Positions 23,201 to 31,763 of a stretch of DNA of 64,000 nucleotides are shown here, piece after piece (within the stretch, counting starts at the first letter, position 1; each line of letters starts with the position of its first letter). The notes under the pieces were generated by a model. The model saw only the letters and a list, made by a program, of their open reading frames with translations. It was not told the DNA's origin and made no database searches. This stretch comes from Microglena sp. YARC (Eukaryota; Chlorophyta; Chlorophyceae; Chlamydomonadales; Chlamydomonadaceae), in assembly GCA_022414725.1 (NCBI GenBank), contig CM039467.1:14433932-14497931 (forward strand), written 5' to 3'. A program made the position numbers and the translations under genes.

Positions 23201-26200
23201 ATACCATGCATGCTATTAAGGGAAGACTGCCATGCTATTTGTAATGTAAATAATGCCCTTCATGCTCTGAAGTAAACACTGCCATGCATGGTATTACAGG
23301 AAGACTGCCATGCATGTTTTAATGCAAATTATGCCCTTCATGCTCTGAAGTAAAGACTACCATGCATGCTATGAAGTAAACACTATCATGCAAGTTGTTA
23401 CGTAAATAATGCCCTTGATGTTCAAAAGTAAAGACTACCATGCGCCATATTAATTAAACACTACTACGCATGCTATGAAGTGAATACTGCCATGCATGCA
23501 TGCTATGAAGTAAACACCTCCATGCTATCTATGAAGTAAGTACCTCCATGCATGCTATGAAGTAAACACCTACATGCTATCTATGAAATAAACACCTCCA
23601 TGCATGCTATGAAGTAAACACCTCCATGCTACTATGAAGTAAACACCTCCATGCATGGTATGATTCCCTATGAAGTAAGCACCTCCATGCATGGTATGAA
23701 GTAAGCATCTCCATGCATGGTATGAAGTAAACACCTCCATGCATGCTATGAAGTAAGCATCTCCATGCATGGTATGATTCCCTATGAAGTAAGCACCTCC
23801 ATGCATGGTATGAAGTAAACACCTCCATGCATGCTATGAAGTAAACACCTCCATGCATGGTATGATTCCCTATGAAGTAAGCACCTCCATGCATGGTATG
23901 AAGTAAACACCTCCATGCATGGTATGAAGTAAACACCTCCATGCATGCTATGATTCCCTATGAAGCAAACACCTCCATGCATGCTATGAAGTAAGCACCT
24001 CCATGCAAGCTATGAAGTAAACACCTCCATGCATGCTATAAAGTAAACACCTCCATGCATGGTATGATTCCCTATGAAGTAAGCACCTCCATGCATGGTA
24101 TGAAGTAAACACCTCCATGCATGGTATGAAGTAAACACCTCCATGCATGGTATGATTCCCTATGAAGTAAGCACCTCCATGCATGGTATGAAGTAAGCAC
24201 CTCCATGCATGGTATGAAGTAAACACCTCCATGCATGGTATGATTCCCTATGAAGTAAGCACCTCCATGCATGCTATGAAGTTAACACCTCCATTCATGG
24301 TATGAAGTAAACACCTCCATGCATGGTATGATTCCCTATGAAGTAAGCACCTCCATGCATGCTATGAAGTAAGCACCTCCATGCATGGTATGAAGTAAAC
24401 ACCTCCATGCATGGTATGATTCCCTATGAAGTAAGCAACTCCATGCATGCTATGAAGTAAACACCTCCATGCATGGTATGAAGTAAACACCTCCATGCAT
24501 GATATAAAGTAAGCACCTCCATGCAAGCAATGAAGTAAACACCTCCATGCATGCTATAAAGAAAACACCTCCATGCATGGTATGATTCCCTATGAAGTAA
24601 GCACTTCCATGCATGGTATGAAGTAAACACCTCCATGCATGGTATGAAGTAAACACCTCCATGCATGGTATGATTCCCTATGAAGTAAGCACCTCCATGC
24701 ATGGTATGAAGTAAGCACCTCCATGCATGGTATGAAGTAAACACCTCCATGCATGGTATGATTCCCTATGAAGTAAGCACCTCCATGCATGGTATGAAGT
24801 AAGCACCTCCATGCATGGTATGAAGTAAACACCTCCATGCATGGTATGATTCCCTATGAAGTAAGCACCTCCATGCATGCTATGAAGTTAACACCTCCAT
24901 TCATGGTATAAAGTAAACACCTACATGCATGGTATGATTCCCTATGAAGTAAGCACCTCCATGCATGCTATGAAGTAAGCACCTCCATGCATGGTATGAA
25001 GTAAACACCTCCATGCATGGTATGATTCCCTATGAAGCAAACACCTCCATGCATGCTATGAAGTAAACACCTCCATGCATGGGATGAAGTAAACACCTCC
25101 ATGCATGCTATGATTCCCTATGAAGCAAACACCTCCATGCATGCTATGAAGTAAGCACCTCCATGCAAGCTATGAAGTAAACACCTCCATGCATGGTATG
25201 ATTCCCTATGAAGTAAGCACCTCCATGCATGGTATGAAGTAAACACCTCCATGCATGGTATGAAATAAACACCTTCACGCATGCTATGAAGTAAACACCT
25301 CCATGCATGCTATGAAGTAAATACTGCCATGCATTCTCTTTTGTTATAACTACTAATCATTTTTGAAAGCAAATACTGCCATGAATGCTATGAAGTAAAC
25401 ACTACCATGCATGCTATGAAGTAAACACTACCATGCATGCTATGGAGTGAATACTGTCATGCACTCTCTGATGTAAACACAGCTAATATGTTTTCAAGGC
25501 GAATGCTGCCATCTTGACCCAAGCCTCTGCTTGGCCAGTACTGGTCTTCATGTTGACTCGATAAATGTGAAGGGGATATTAAAAAAGTGTCGGTTGGAAA
25601 GACTACTAGCTCATCCCTTCAGCTTGCAGGTACCACATGATCTTTCGTCTTGTATCTATTTTCATGCATTCATTCAATGCATCATTCATTGCATTGCATT
25701 GTCACAGGCAGGCTGTTGTTGACTCAAGACGGGTTTGCTCCACATGTCCAGCAGGGGTGGGGTGGGGTGGGGTGGGGGGCTTCCAACCATTATATAGCTG
25801 AGTAAAGGGCGTAAGTTGAGTTGAGGGATTAACACATTACATGTCGATAGAGATTTGCAACCACTCTGGAACTATCCATGAGGCCACCCCAGGAGGCCAC
25901 CCCACTTAGGCATTGGAGGCATATAGGTGAACCAGAGCTAGAATCACTTGAACCCTACACCCCGCCTACACAAAAATGGCCAATCTTTGAAGTATCAAAA
26001 GTATCACAAGTATCTAAGGTATCAGGTGGGCTGTTGTGGAAGCCAGATGCCCCAAGATCTGCAATACCTGTTCCACGCTGTCAAACAGCTCAGCGCATGC
26101 TGAGGCCGTGTCGTGTGGCACATTCGCTTCAATTAGGGCAGAGTGCAATCGCTCCTTCAGCTGATGCCTAGATGTTAAGCTAAGAGAAGCGAAGTTGGCC

Positions 26201-26223
26201 GACACGCTGTTGGTACCGCTCAT
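9732..26223 (-). CDS. PUB-domain protein with WW-like segment, ZZ-like zinc finger and acidic repeat tail
   Basis: Minus-strand exons: 26068-26223 (ATG), 21316-21447, 19042-19238, 17281-17376, 15463-15645, 13738-13841 and 10715 down to a TGA, TAG or TAA stop at 9732. The first five join in phase by GT-AG splicing. Residues about 65-95 (WKEFY, QQYYYCND, SWDIPP) resemble a WW domain. Residues about 140-215 (IGNISGCGNTVEKY, RRDNAKFKEKVLAITGATD, ILSMAGF, EAYYFPEGGDKLQ) fit a PUB domain, the p97/VCP tail-binding fold of PNGase and UBX proteins. Then come CSIC, CDQC and CQKC pairs with a HKSGH end, fitting a ZZ-like zinc finger. Seven acidic repeats follow. I infer a role in ubiquitin or p97 protein quality control. 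Two joins are uncertain: exon 15463 to 13841 is off by one base, and the finger joins the acidic part only with one extra A in the A run 10569-10576 or a 41-nt excision. Confidence 0.75.
9860..10550 (-). repeat. Coding minisatellite encoding acidic tail (seven units)
   Basis: Read on the minus strand, seven units of about 90-110 bp encode LEAGGGGGSSDEEEEE, a run of 7-12 Asp, then IIMEDE or VIMEDE. Unit lengths differ by whole codons, mostly in GAT and GAG runs. The other frames are also open (poly-Ile, poly-Ser, poly-Met), so an open frame alone is weak proof of translation. The acidic frame is chosen because it follows the zinc finger. Confidence 0.7.
10818..10850 (+). repeat. Short interstitial telomere-type repeat (CCCTAAA)n
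   Basis: AAACCCTAAACCCTAAACCC occurs as about four units of the plant and green-algal telomere repeat. Confidence 0.75.
10900..11100 (+). mobile_element. Family J dispersed repeat, copy 1
   Basis: Shares about 190 bp with 30940-31170: TATATATAGCGATC, CTAGTTTTGGCCCCGTTT, ATTATCGC, the run of AAAAGCT motifs, CTGGAGGAGGCC, and CCACTTTCAG. It lies within the exon-junction array, and similar sequence (GATGTCGCCCA) flanks both sides, suggesting insertion. Confidence 0.65.
12740..13060 (+). mobile_element. tRNA-derived SINE, copy 1
   Basis: Has a B-box-like GGTTTGAATCC near 12810 followed by the shared body GTCGCTGTCAACTGC, TCCAGGTAAAGTAGCAGCCG, TTCTCTGCNGCCGTAAGAC, CACGCCCCACCGGGCGTTAT. The end (GGGCAAGTCTATTTAGCCC) resembles the family E 3' region. 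Other copies: 14525-14750, 29205-29345 (reverse), 37050-37250. Confidence 0.7.
13105..13440 (-). repeat. 54-bp triplet array and a copy of the exon 13738-13841 donor junction
   Basis: A 54-bp unit with CTGCACCCTTTTCCACACTG and AAATTTGTCTTGTCT occurs three times (13105-13265). At 13300-13380 lies a degenerate copy of the exon donor junction (AAATAATCTTGAGGGCCTACCTGTACTCTCC versus the real AAATAATCTTAAAGGCTTACCTGTACTCTCC at 13715-13748). Confidence 0.75.
13509..13675. mobile_element. Palindromic MITE-like element with 26-bp terminal inverted repeats
   Basis: Ends are GCAATTCAG-TGA-ATGAACTGGACAAA (13509-13534) and TTTGTCCAGTTCAT-CCC-CTGAATTGC (13650-13675). Inside, GTACTTCATCGAGAATT faces AATTCTCGACGAAGTAC. 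The element is 167 bp and has no coding capacity, fitting a non-autonomous DNA transposon. Confidence 0.72.
14330..14420 (-). mobile_element. Family H single copy, reverse
   Basis: Contains GACGGTTGGTTGCACAGACG and GACAAATGGGTAACCCTGGG and GGCTCCCGCC, the reverse complement of the array unit at 8400-8945 and nearly identical to 50262-50315. Confidence 0.65.
14440..14512. other. Near-perfect 31-bp hairpin with 11-nt loop
   Basis: Arm 14440-14470 and arm 14482-14512 pair except for two or three single mismatches; core GTCTCACAACAT pairs with ATGTTGTGAGAC and CTATTGTACAA with TTGTACAATAG. An 11-bp direct repeat CCTCAACACAT occurs at 14433-14443 and 14514-14524. It could be a tiny MITE or a small-RNA precursor. 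Confidence 0.8.
14525..14760 (+). mobile_element. tRNA-derived SINE, copy 2 with clear A and B boxes
   Basis: A box TGGTTCAATGG at 14537-14547 and B box GGTTCGAATCC at 14577-14587 have tRNA-like spacing. The shared SINE body follows (GTCGCTGTCAACAGCCGTGG, CCAGGTAAAGTTGCAGCCCG, TTCTCTACCGCCATAAGATG, CACGCCCCACTGAGCGTTCTCAT). Confidence 0.78.
14870..14990 (-). mobile_element. Family C retroposon, reverse copy
   Basis: Oligo-T side TTTTTTAGTT, short hairpin TGAAA-GGAT-TTTCA, then GAGGTGGGTCTCCCGACACAAACCAGCG, GAGGATTCAGTTCGAATGGC and AAAGAGTAGGC. Confidence 0.75.
14992..15462 (-). repeat. Array derived from the exon 15463-15645 donor junction
   Basis: Units of CACTTCTACACTT and CAACAATTCTACACTTC with GGTTATACACTCACTTGAAG; a clear junction copy at 15235-15295 repeats exon and donor (CACTTGAAGCCTTTCTTCCCC ... 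ATGTACTTGGATATTGACGA), matching the real one at 15450-15500. Confidence 0.82.
15646..16830 (-). repeat. Array derived from the exon 15463-15645 acceptor junction
   Basis: About nine units of 105-140 bp carry GAAGCTAGGAGGGTAGGACC, CTCCCCCCTCTGGAAAGAAG, TAGGCCGCACTATAGCAG, AAGTGCATTCGCTTGTTTG. The true junction at 15590-15665 has the same order, so each unit holds about 70 bp of exon 5' end plus intron. Three units between 16330 and 16690 are almost identical. Confidence 0.88.
16930..17128 (-). pseudogene. Duplicated, dead copy of PUB exon 17281-17376
   Basis: A whole-exon copy with acceptor-like and donor-like edges. A 33-bp piece (ACTGACACGGGTGCAAGCCC) is triplicated inside it. In the splice-compatible frame a TAA appears three codons in, so inclusion would end translation. 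Confidence 0.78.
17131..18610 (-). repeat. Seven-unit array with long poly-C tracts in the third intron
   Basis: A pure C run (17131-17173) and, from 17470, units of about 120 bp: GTAGCTTTTGGGGCACTACTACCACCTATATTGA, then 20-45 C, then CCACTCCGCACACACCAG, GAGGGAAAAGAAGAAG and CATAGCAACATGGTGGTGC. The transcribed strand of the host gene gives long G tracts in the RNA. Confidence 0.88.
18655..19041 (-). repeat. Copies of the exon 19042-19238 donor junction
   Basis: Two or three 130-160-bp units carry exon and flank pieces (TCCAGAAATGTTGCC, TAGCATTCCGACCGCC, CAGCTGATCAGG, TACTTCTCAACCGTGTT). The real junction lies at 19031-19110. Confidence 0.83.
19239..20345 (-). repeat. Copies of the exon 19042-19238 acceptor junction with GT/G tracts
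   Basis: About eight units of 120-150 bp carry AGGCTTGCGTCAAGCATCCA, CTCAGCTAGCTGCATCTGAATATCC, GGAAGGAAGGGG, TG repeats and CAGCACTTGCGC. They repeat about 60 bases of exon 5' end, the acceptor and intron. Frames reading MQLAE-type peptides here are exon echoes. Confidence 0.87.
20345..21125. other. Intronic stretch with short tandem repeats
   Basis: No gene is supported beyond the minus-strand intron. A segment with GGCTTCCAGGTGCACCAGCCC and CGAATGGACAGGAATAGCTAAGG is repeated two to three times (20565-20725). C/A-rich DNA lies at 20866-20940. Confidence 0.6.
21125..21275 (+). mobile_element. Family E retroposon copy
   Basis: Shares AACGATTGTTTTGGGTTCAG, the oligo-T stretch, GGCTGGGCAAGTTCCTTTAG and TGGCTACCCCCTGGACTGTAAC with other copies, followed by an A/C-rich tail. 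Confidence 0.7.
21448..21820. repeat. GGGGA microsatellite and degenerate TTTAGGG-like tract
   Basis: (GGGGA)n at 21452-21480 abuts the WW-like exon acceptor on the minus strand. A tract of GGGTTTAGGGTTTAGG and TATAGGGTT variants lies at 21640-21710, flanked by two related segments (AAGCCAGTACCCACAGGCCAG and GGCTTTGTGGGTACTTGC in opposite orientation). Confidence 0.65.
21820..22140. mobile_element. Degraded family C copy and family E copy
   Basis: 21820-21900 keeps TGAAAGGATTTTTTACCCAC and GGAGGTGTGACCTC (family C, reverse). 21985-22140 keeps AACGATTGTTTGGGGTTTGG, TCATCAGTGCTTTTTCTTTT, GGCCTACTCCTGGACTGTAA and (CATA)n (family E, forward). Confidence 0.65.
22185..22870 (+). repeat. Five-unit tandem array of the AGCAGCCAA element (about 150 bp)
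   Basis: Units contain GACAGCGAGCAGCCAAGTTG-TTGGCTGGAGCCAGGTAAC, GCATGGCAGTGTTC and GAACAAGCACGGCAGGCC. The CAGCCAA-GTTG-TTGGCTG palindrome is kept in four of five units. Dispersed single copies lie at 5695, 9548 and 56470. Confidence 0.82.
22900..25520 (-). repeat. 26-bp minisatellite with 88-bp higher-order repeat, first intron
   Basis: Basic unit GAAGTAAACACCTCCATGCA-TGGTAT (26 bp). A longer variant carries a GATTCCCTAT insertion (36 bp), and long-short-short triplets make an 88-bp higher-order unit through 23640-25260. Edges (22900-23500 and 25320-25500) are more diverged. Peptides like MHGGVYF are artefacts. Confidence 0.9.
25520..26067. other. First-intron remainder of the minus-strand gene
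   Basis: Non-repetitive sequence with a GGGGTGGGGT run (25755-25778) and AGTATCAAAAGTATCACAAG-type short repeats near 25990. I see no supported exon. Confidence 0.5.
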
Positions 26224-26673
26224 CTTTGCCCTACTATACTACTATACTATGACTGGATGTGTCTAGTTTGCTCGAAGTCGACTGGTTATGAACGGTTTCC
26301 TTCCAATCTGCCCGGTACGTTTGCACTCCGTGTGCAGAAGTCGCTCGCACCAAACAGGGCACTGGATTTCAAACCCCCCGCGCGACGAAGATTTTTATTT
26401 TTCACACAAGTACACTAACATCGACGACTGTACACCATGACTCTCGTGCACCTCTCCACCTTCACTTGGCGATGGGCGACCCTCAACAAATCGATGCTAC
26501 AGATTTTCGTCTAACAACCTAGCAGAGCAGCTTGACAATGGTGCTCGTTACAAGCTAACATGCTCGCAATTACGCTATCCATACAATATTTTCGCCACAT
26601 GTATGCCAGGCATCTGAATACATAGAACCATGTGTTAGAGTAATCCGTCCACGCCGAGAGCGGAGCGCCCAAA
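26224..26673. promoter_or_regulatory. Divergent intergenic region between two start codons
   Basis: The minus-strand PUB gene starts at 26223 and the plus-strand transporter at 26674, leaving 450 bp head to head. It is free of the repeat arrays seen elsewhere. It must hold both promoters unless non-coding 5' exons exist. No clear TATA box stands out. Confidence 0.6.
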
Positions 26674-29387
26674 ATGGCCATTACATGGATTTATGGCGCG
26701 ATTATCAACATTGTGAGTGGATGATGTCGCGATGTTGAGGAGCTGAGTTGGGTAACGTTTTTTCGCTTTCTAGCGCTAAGCCATCCCCATCCCCATCCCC
26801 ATCCCCTCCCCTGCGTCCTCAGGCTGGCAGCATCCTCATCAACTTGGGAACGGTACGTTTTCTCTTTTTCAGATACCACTTCTCACTTTTTCTTGGGTAG
26901 GGCTAGCTTCATCTACCTCCTTCCCCTCCTCCTGCCCAACAGAACATCATGAAGTTGGGACACAACAAGAGAGCCTTCATGGATGGAAAAGATGCGGATA
27001 AGCCTTCAATAGTGTAAGTGGATAACCTGAGAACAGAGGAGAAGCTGGGAGAAGTTGGATGTAGCGGTTGTAGCTAGGGTCCTGTTGCTGGAGTTTGACG
27101 TCAATGGTGGGAGTATGGGTTGGCTGTACTGCTGGTGCCTACGGCAGCAGTGGTATTAATTTTGCTTATGCTGCAGCCTGTAGGCACTTTGCATATGGTT
27201 TGGTACAGATTTTGTTGGTCGTTTCTTTTAACAAGGGTGGGTTGAAGGCACGCAGATTGTTGTGGTTTTGATTGTGCTGATTGATGGAATGCAGGCTGTG
27301 GCATTGGTGGTGTGGTGTTATGGGCAGTGTGGCGTGGATGGATGGGAAGCCGGGTCGATACGTATTTGGTGATTCTTGTTTTACAAGGGTGGGTTGTAGG
27401 CAGGCAGGTTGGTGTGGTTCTGATTGTGCCCATTGATTGACTGTGTGCTGTGGCGTTGGTGGTGTGTAGATGTGGGTAGTGTGGTGTGGATGGATGGGAA
27501 GCTGGGGCTACACAGATTTTGGTGATCCTTTTTTTGAACAAGGGTTGTTTGTTCTTTTTGTTTCAGGGATCCCTTGTTTCTGTTACATCATGGCACACAC
27601 ACACATTCATACTCCCATGCCAACTTCCCCTATCCTGCCCCCCAATGCATGCAGTAAATTTAAAGAGTGGAAAATAGGAATCGGCATATATGTCGTCGGT
27701 AACCTTCTCAACTTTGGGTCATTTGGTGAGTGCTTCCAGACATCTCAACCACTGTTTTGGGGGGGGCTGCGCTTAGCAGCTTCTAGGCAGCTCTTTCTCC
27801 TCATCCTGTAACCAGGCCTGCAGCTAGATGGTGCGTCTGAAAGCTGACATGACAGACATGAATGCAGCTGAAAGCTGACATGACAAGCTTATGAATGCTG
27901 CTGAAAGCTGACATGACAGGCACATCAAATGCCGCTGAAAGCTGACATGACAGGTGTATGAATGCGTCCTAAGCTGACATGACAGGCGTATGAATGCAGC
28001 TGAAAGCTGACATGACAAGCATATGCATGCGTCTGAAGGTGACATGACAAGCTAATGAATGCGTCGTAAGCTGACGTGACAAGCGTATGAATGCAGCGTA
28101 AAGCTGACATGACAGGCGTATGAATGCGTCTGAAGGTGACACGACAGGCGTATGAATGCGTCGTAAGCTGACATGACAAGCGTATGAATGCAGCTGAAAG
28201 CTGACATGACAGGCATATGAATGCAGCTGAAAGCTGACATGGCAGGCATATCAAATGCAGCTGAACGCTTGTGTCTTTGCCCAGTGACTGGCAAAAGGAT
28301 TATATTTTGCTGTTTGAATCATATTGATAGACTGACCCGAGAGGGGTTCAGTTGTGGGCTGGCTGGTACATACCGTTCCGGCAGTTCGTGGCCACCAGGC
28401 GCCCACGCTTAGCTGGAGCAAGATGGTTCTTCTGAAAGTTGACATGACAGGCACATCAAATGCAGCTGACAGCTTGTGTCTTTCACCAGTGAAAGTTTTC
28501 CAGCTTCCAGCCAGCGCTGGCCGATGGTGCTGGCTGGAAGCTGCCATGCGTAGCTCCCCAAAGAAGCAGTAATCCTAACTGTGCTGTTTTTGACACTTCA
28601 AGGACTATTAGTGGTGCCTGTGTGTATTTTTACGGTACAGTCCATTTTTGCAGCCTTCCTCTAACACAAATTCTGCCCCATGACTCTCTTTACTCCAACT
28701 CTGCCCAACCGCCCCCGCCCCCCCTCCCCCCCCCCCAGTCTCACACCTACTTCACAAAATACCTCACTTACTAATTTTTCTGACAATCCCTCACACCCCC
28801 CAATCCTGCCCAACTGAAAACGTCCTCCACTACCCCCCCCCCCCCTCCCCCCCCTTCAGTCTCACACACTACTTCACATACTACCTCACACACTACTTCT
28901 GGCTGACCACCCCTTCCACCTTCTTCTCTGCAGCCTTTGCGGCGCAGTCGCTACTGTCTGCCTTGGGCTCAGTGCAATTCGTGGCCAATGTCGTCTTTGC
29001 CTCCTTGGTGTTGAAAGAGCCGGTATGTACACTCAAGACATAACTATATAACTGTATAAATAACTCTCTATATAACTACATAGATAAATCGTACGTGTAC
29101 AAGGCGTGAGGTTGAGGGGGGCAGCCCGTTAGGTTGCACTGGGGCCAATCACCATGTGCACTCATACTGTAATGATAATGCCTGGTGGGGGGTGGTATTA
29201 AGGGAGCCCTGTGTTACGGCAGTACAGAAGGTGCTGCTACTTTACCTGGACAAAGCTACCATGGCGGTTGACAGCGGCTGTGGACACTGACGCGCACCTG
29301 TAGGGGTTCGAACCTAGCACCTTCTTCAGTCCAGCAAAATGATCAACCATTGAACATGTGCACTCATACTCAATATAAATATGTTTA

Positions 29388-29425
<38 letters not shown>

Positions 29426-31727
29426 CTCTCTCCTCTCTCCTCTCTCTCTCTCTCTCTTTTTTTGTATATATGTATATATACAGTATATGTCGAGATAGAT
29501 ATAGCCTGTATAAGCTGCCTATCTACGCTGACCTGAATCCATTGCAGGAAATTACCGTCCTGAATTCCATTAACAACCTGAACCTGCATACAATAATTGA
29601 GAAACGAGATCATATGTGAAATGTACAACAACTACAATGACCTGAAATCCATTAACAAGCTGAATCTGCTTATGAGATACGAGATCAGATGTGAGATACG
29701 AGATATGAGGTGCGAGATCAGATGTGAGATACAAGATATGAGATACGAGATCAGATGTGAGATAGAAGATATGAGATACGAGATCAGATGTGAGATACGA
29801 GATATGAGATACGGGATCAGATGTGAGATGTACAACAACTACAACGACCTGAATCCATTGCAGGTCGCATTAACTGTCCTCTAGGCGACTGCGTGCCCCA
29901 CAACAACCTGAAACAATTGCACTCCTCCCATGTCCCATGTATTTCTGCCTGTTGTCTTTTCTCTCATGCCCTATGCCTAGTGCCTCGTGTCTCATATCAT
30001 CTCACATCTTCAATCTCCCCCCCCGCAGGTCACATTAACCGTCCTTTTGGCGACTGTGTGCCCCACAACAACCTGAAACAATTGCACTCCTCCCATGTCC
30101 CATATTCCTGTATTCCCGTATTCCTACCTGGTGTATTTTCTCTCATGCCTCATGCCCCATGTTATCTCACATCTCATGCCTCATGCCCCATATATCTCAC
30201 ATTTCTCTCATGCCTCATATCATCTCACATCTTCACTCGACCCCCCGCAGGTCACATTAACCGTCCTCTTGGCGACTGTGTGCCCCACAACAACCTGAAA
30301 CAATTGCAATCCTCCCATGTCTCATGTATTCCTGCCTGGTGTATTTTCTCTCATGCCTCATGCCTCATGTTGTCTAACATCTTCACTCACCCCCCCGCAG
30401 GTCACATTAACCGTCCTCTTGGCGACTGCGTGCATCGTGGGGGGTTGTATCCTCCTCGTCATCTTTGGCTCCCATGAATCAACTACATATGATGTCGAAC
30501 AGCAGATTGAGCTGTATAATGAGTAAGTTGACAAAACATGAATCAACAACATATGACGTCGAACAGCAGATTGAGCTGTATACAGAGTTAGTTTACAATA
30601 CATGAAGCAACAACATATGACGTCGACGCGCAGATTGAGCTGTATACAGAGTAAGTTTACAAATCACATGAATCAACAGCAAATGACGTCGCAGCGCAGA
30701 TTAAGCTGTATAAAGAGGAAGTTTGCAAAACATTGATTTCACCGGTATTTCACATAATATAATATGAAGTATAAAATAAGTGTCTCAAAATATTATACTT
30801 GTATGAGATACAATTAAACAAATATATAAATAAATAAATAAACACGGAATAAACAATACAATTATTGTGCAGAAAGCTGCCACAGAGTTCCCCCTACAAT
30901 ACCCCCACCAAATATAAACTGCAGGGCTGCAGGCTGGGCTTTGTTTCCCCGCTATATATAGCGATCACTAGTTTTGACCCCGTTTGGTGAAATTATCGCC
31001 ATACAAATGTACTGAAAAAGTTGTTTCTTTGTTTGCCCCAAATGGCCCTATTAAGCTGTGAAAGGCTTTAAAAGCTATGAAAAGCTATAAAAAGTACTCA
31101 AACGCTGTCCCTGGAGGCGGCCGAAAAGCATACAGCTAGAAAAAAACCACTTTCAGAATTGAAAAAAGCCCTGGCTGCAGGACTGTAAAATGTTAATTAG
31201 CTTTCCCACAGTATCACCTTGCACACAAAATGTTAAGTAACTTTTCCACAGTATCACCACACACGCAAAACAAATCACCTCCACCCCACCACCCCACACC
31301 CACCCTACACACACACACACACACACTGAACAAAGCTGACTAACCACCTATCCTACCATCTTGCAGGCCCCTCTACATCACCTACCTTGTTATGGCGTTT
31401 GTGTTTGCATTCGGGTCGTATGTGGCCTACATGCAAGGTAAAAATGTCGCAAGGTAAGCTGAGACTGACTGTTATTAGATTCTGCTTGCCTCTTTTCCCT
31501 TGTTTGGGTTTAACAGGGTGCGTAAGTGTGTGTGTGCCTTAGTGGTGGTGGTGGAAGTGGTAGTGGTGGTGCTTAAGTGTGTGTGTGCCTTGGTGGTGGT
31601 GGTGGTTGTGGGTAAGTGTGTGTGTGCTTTTGTGGTGGTGGTGGTGGTGGGTATGTGTGTGTACCTTTGTGGTGTTGGTATTTGGTGTTTGTGGGTGCCA
31701 TGAGTTGGTTGGTTGGGGGTGGGTGGT

Positions 31728-31763
<36 letters not shown>

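Noticed and set aside
23570..24878. Several MHGGVYFIPCMEVF-type frames on the minus strand
   Set aside because: Translations of the 26-bp minisatellite; unit length is not a multiple of three, so phases cycle and stay open by chance.
22900..25520. CRISPR-like array
   Set aside because: Repeats are contiguous with no unique spacers, and the setting is a eukaryotic intron. The same holds for 46418-47285 and 1-1263.
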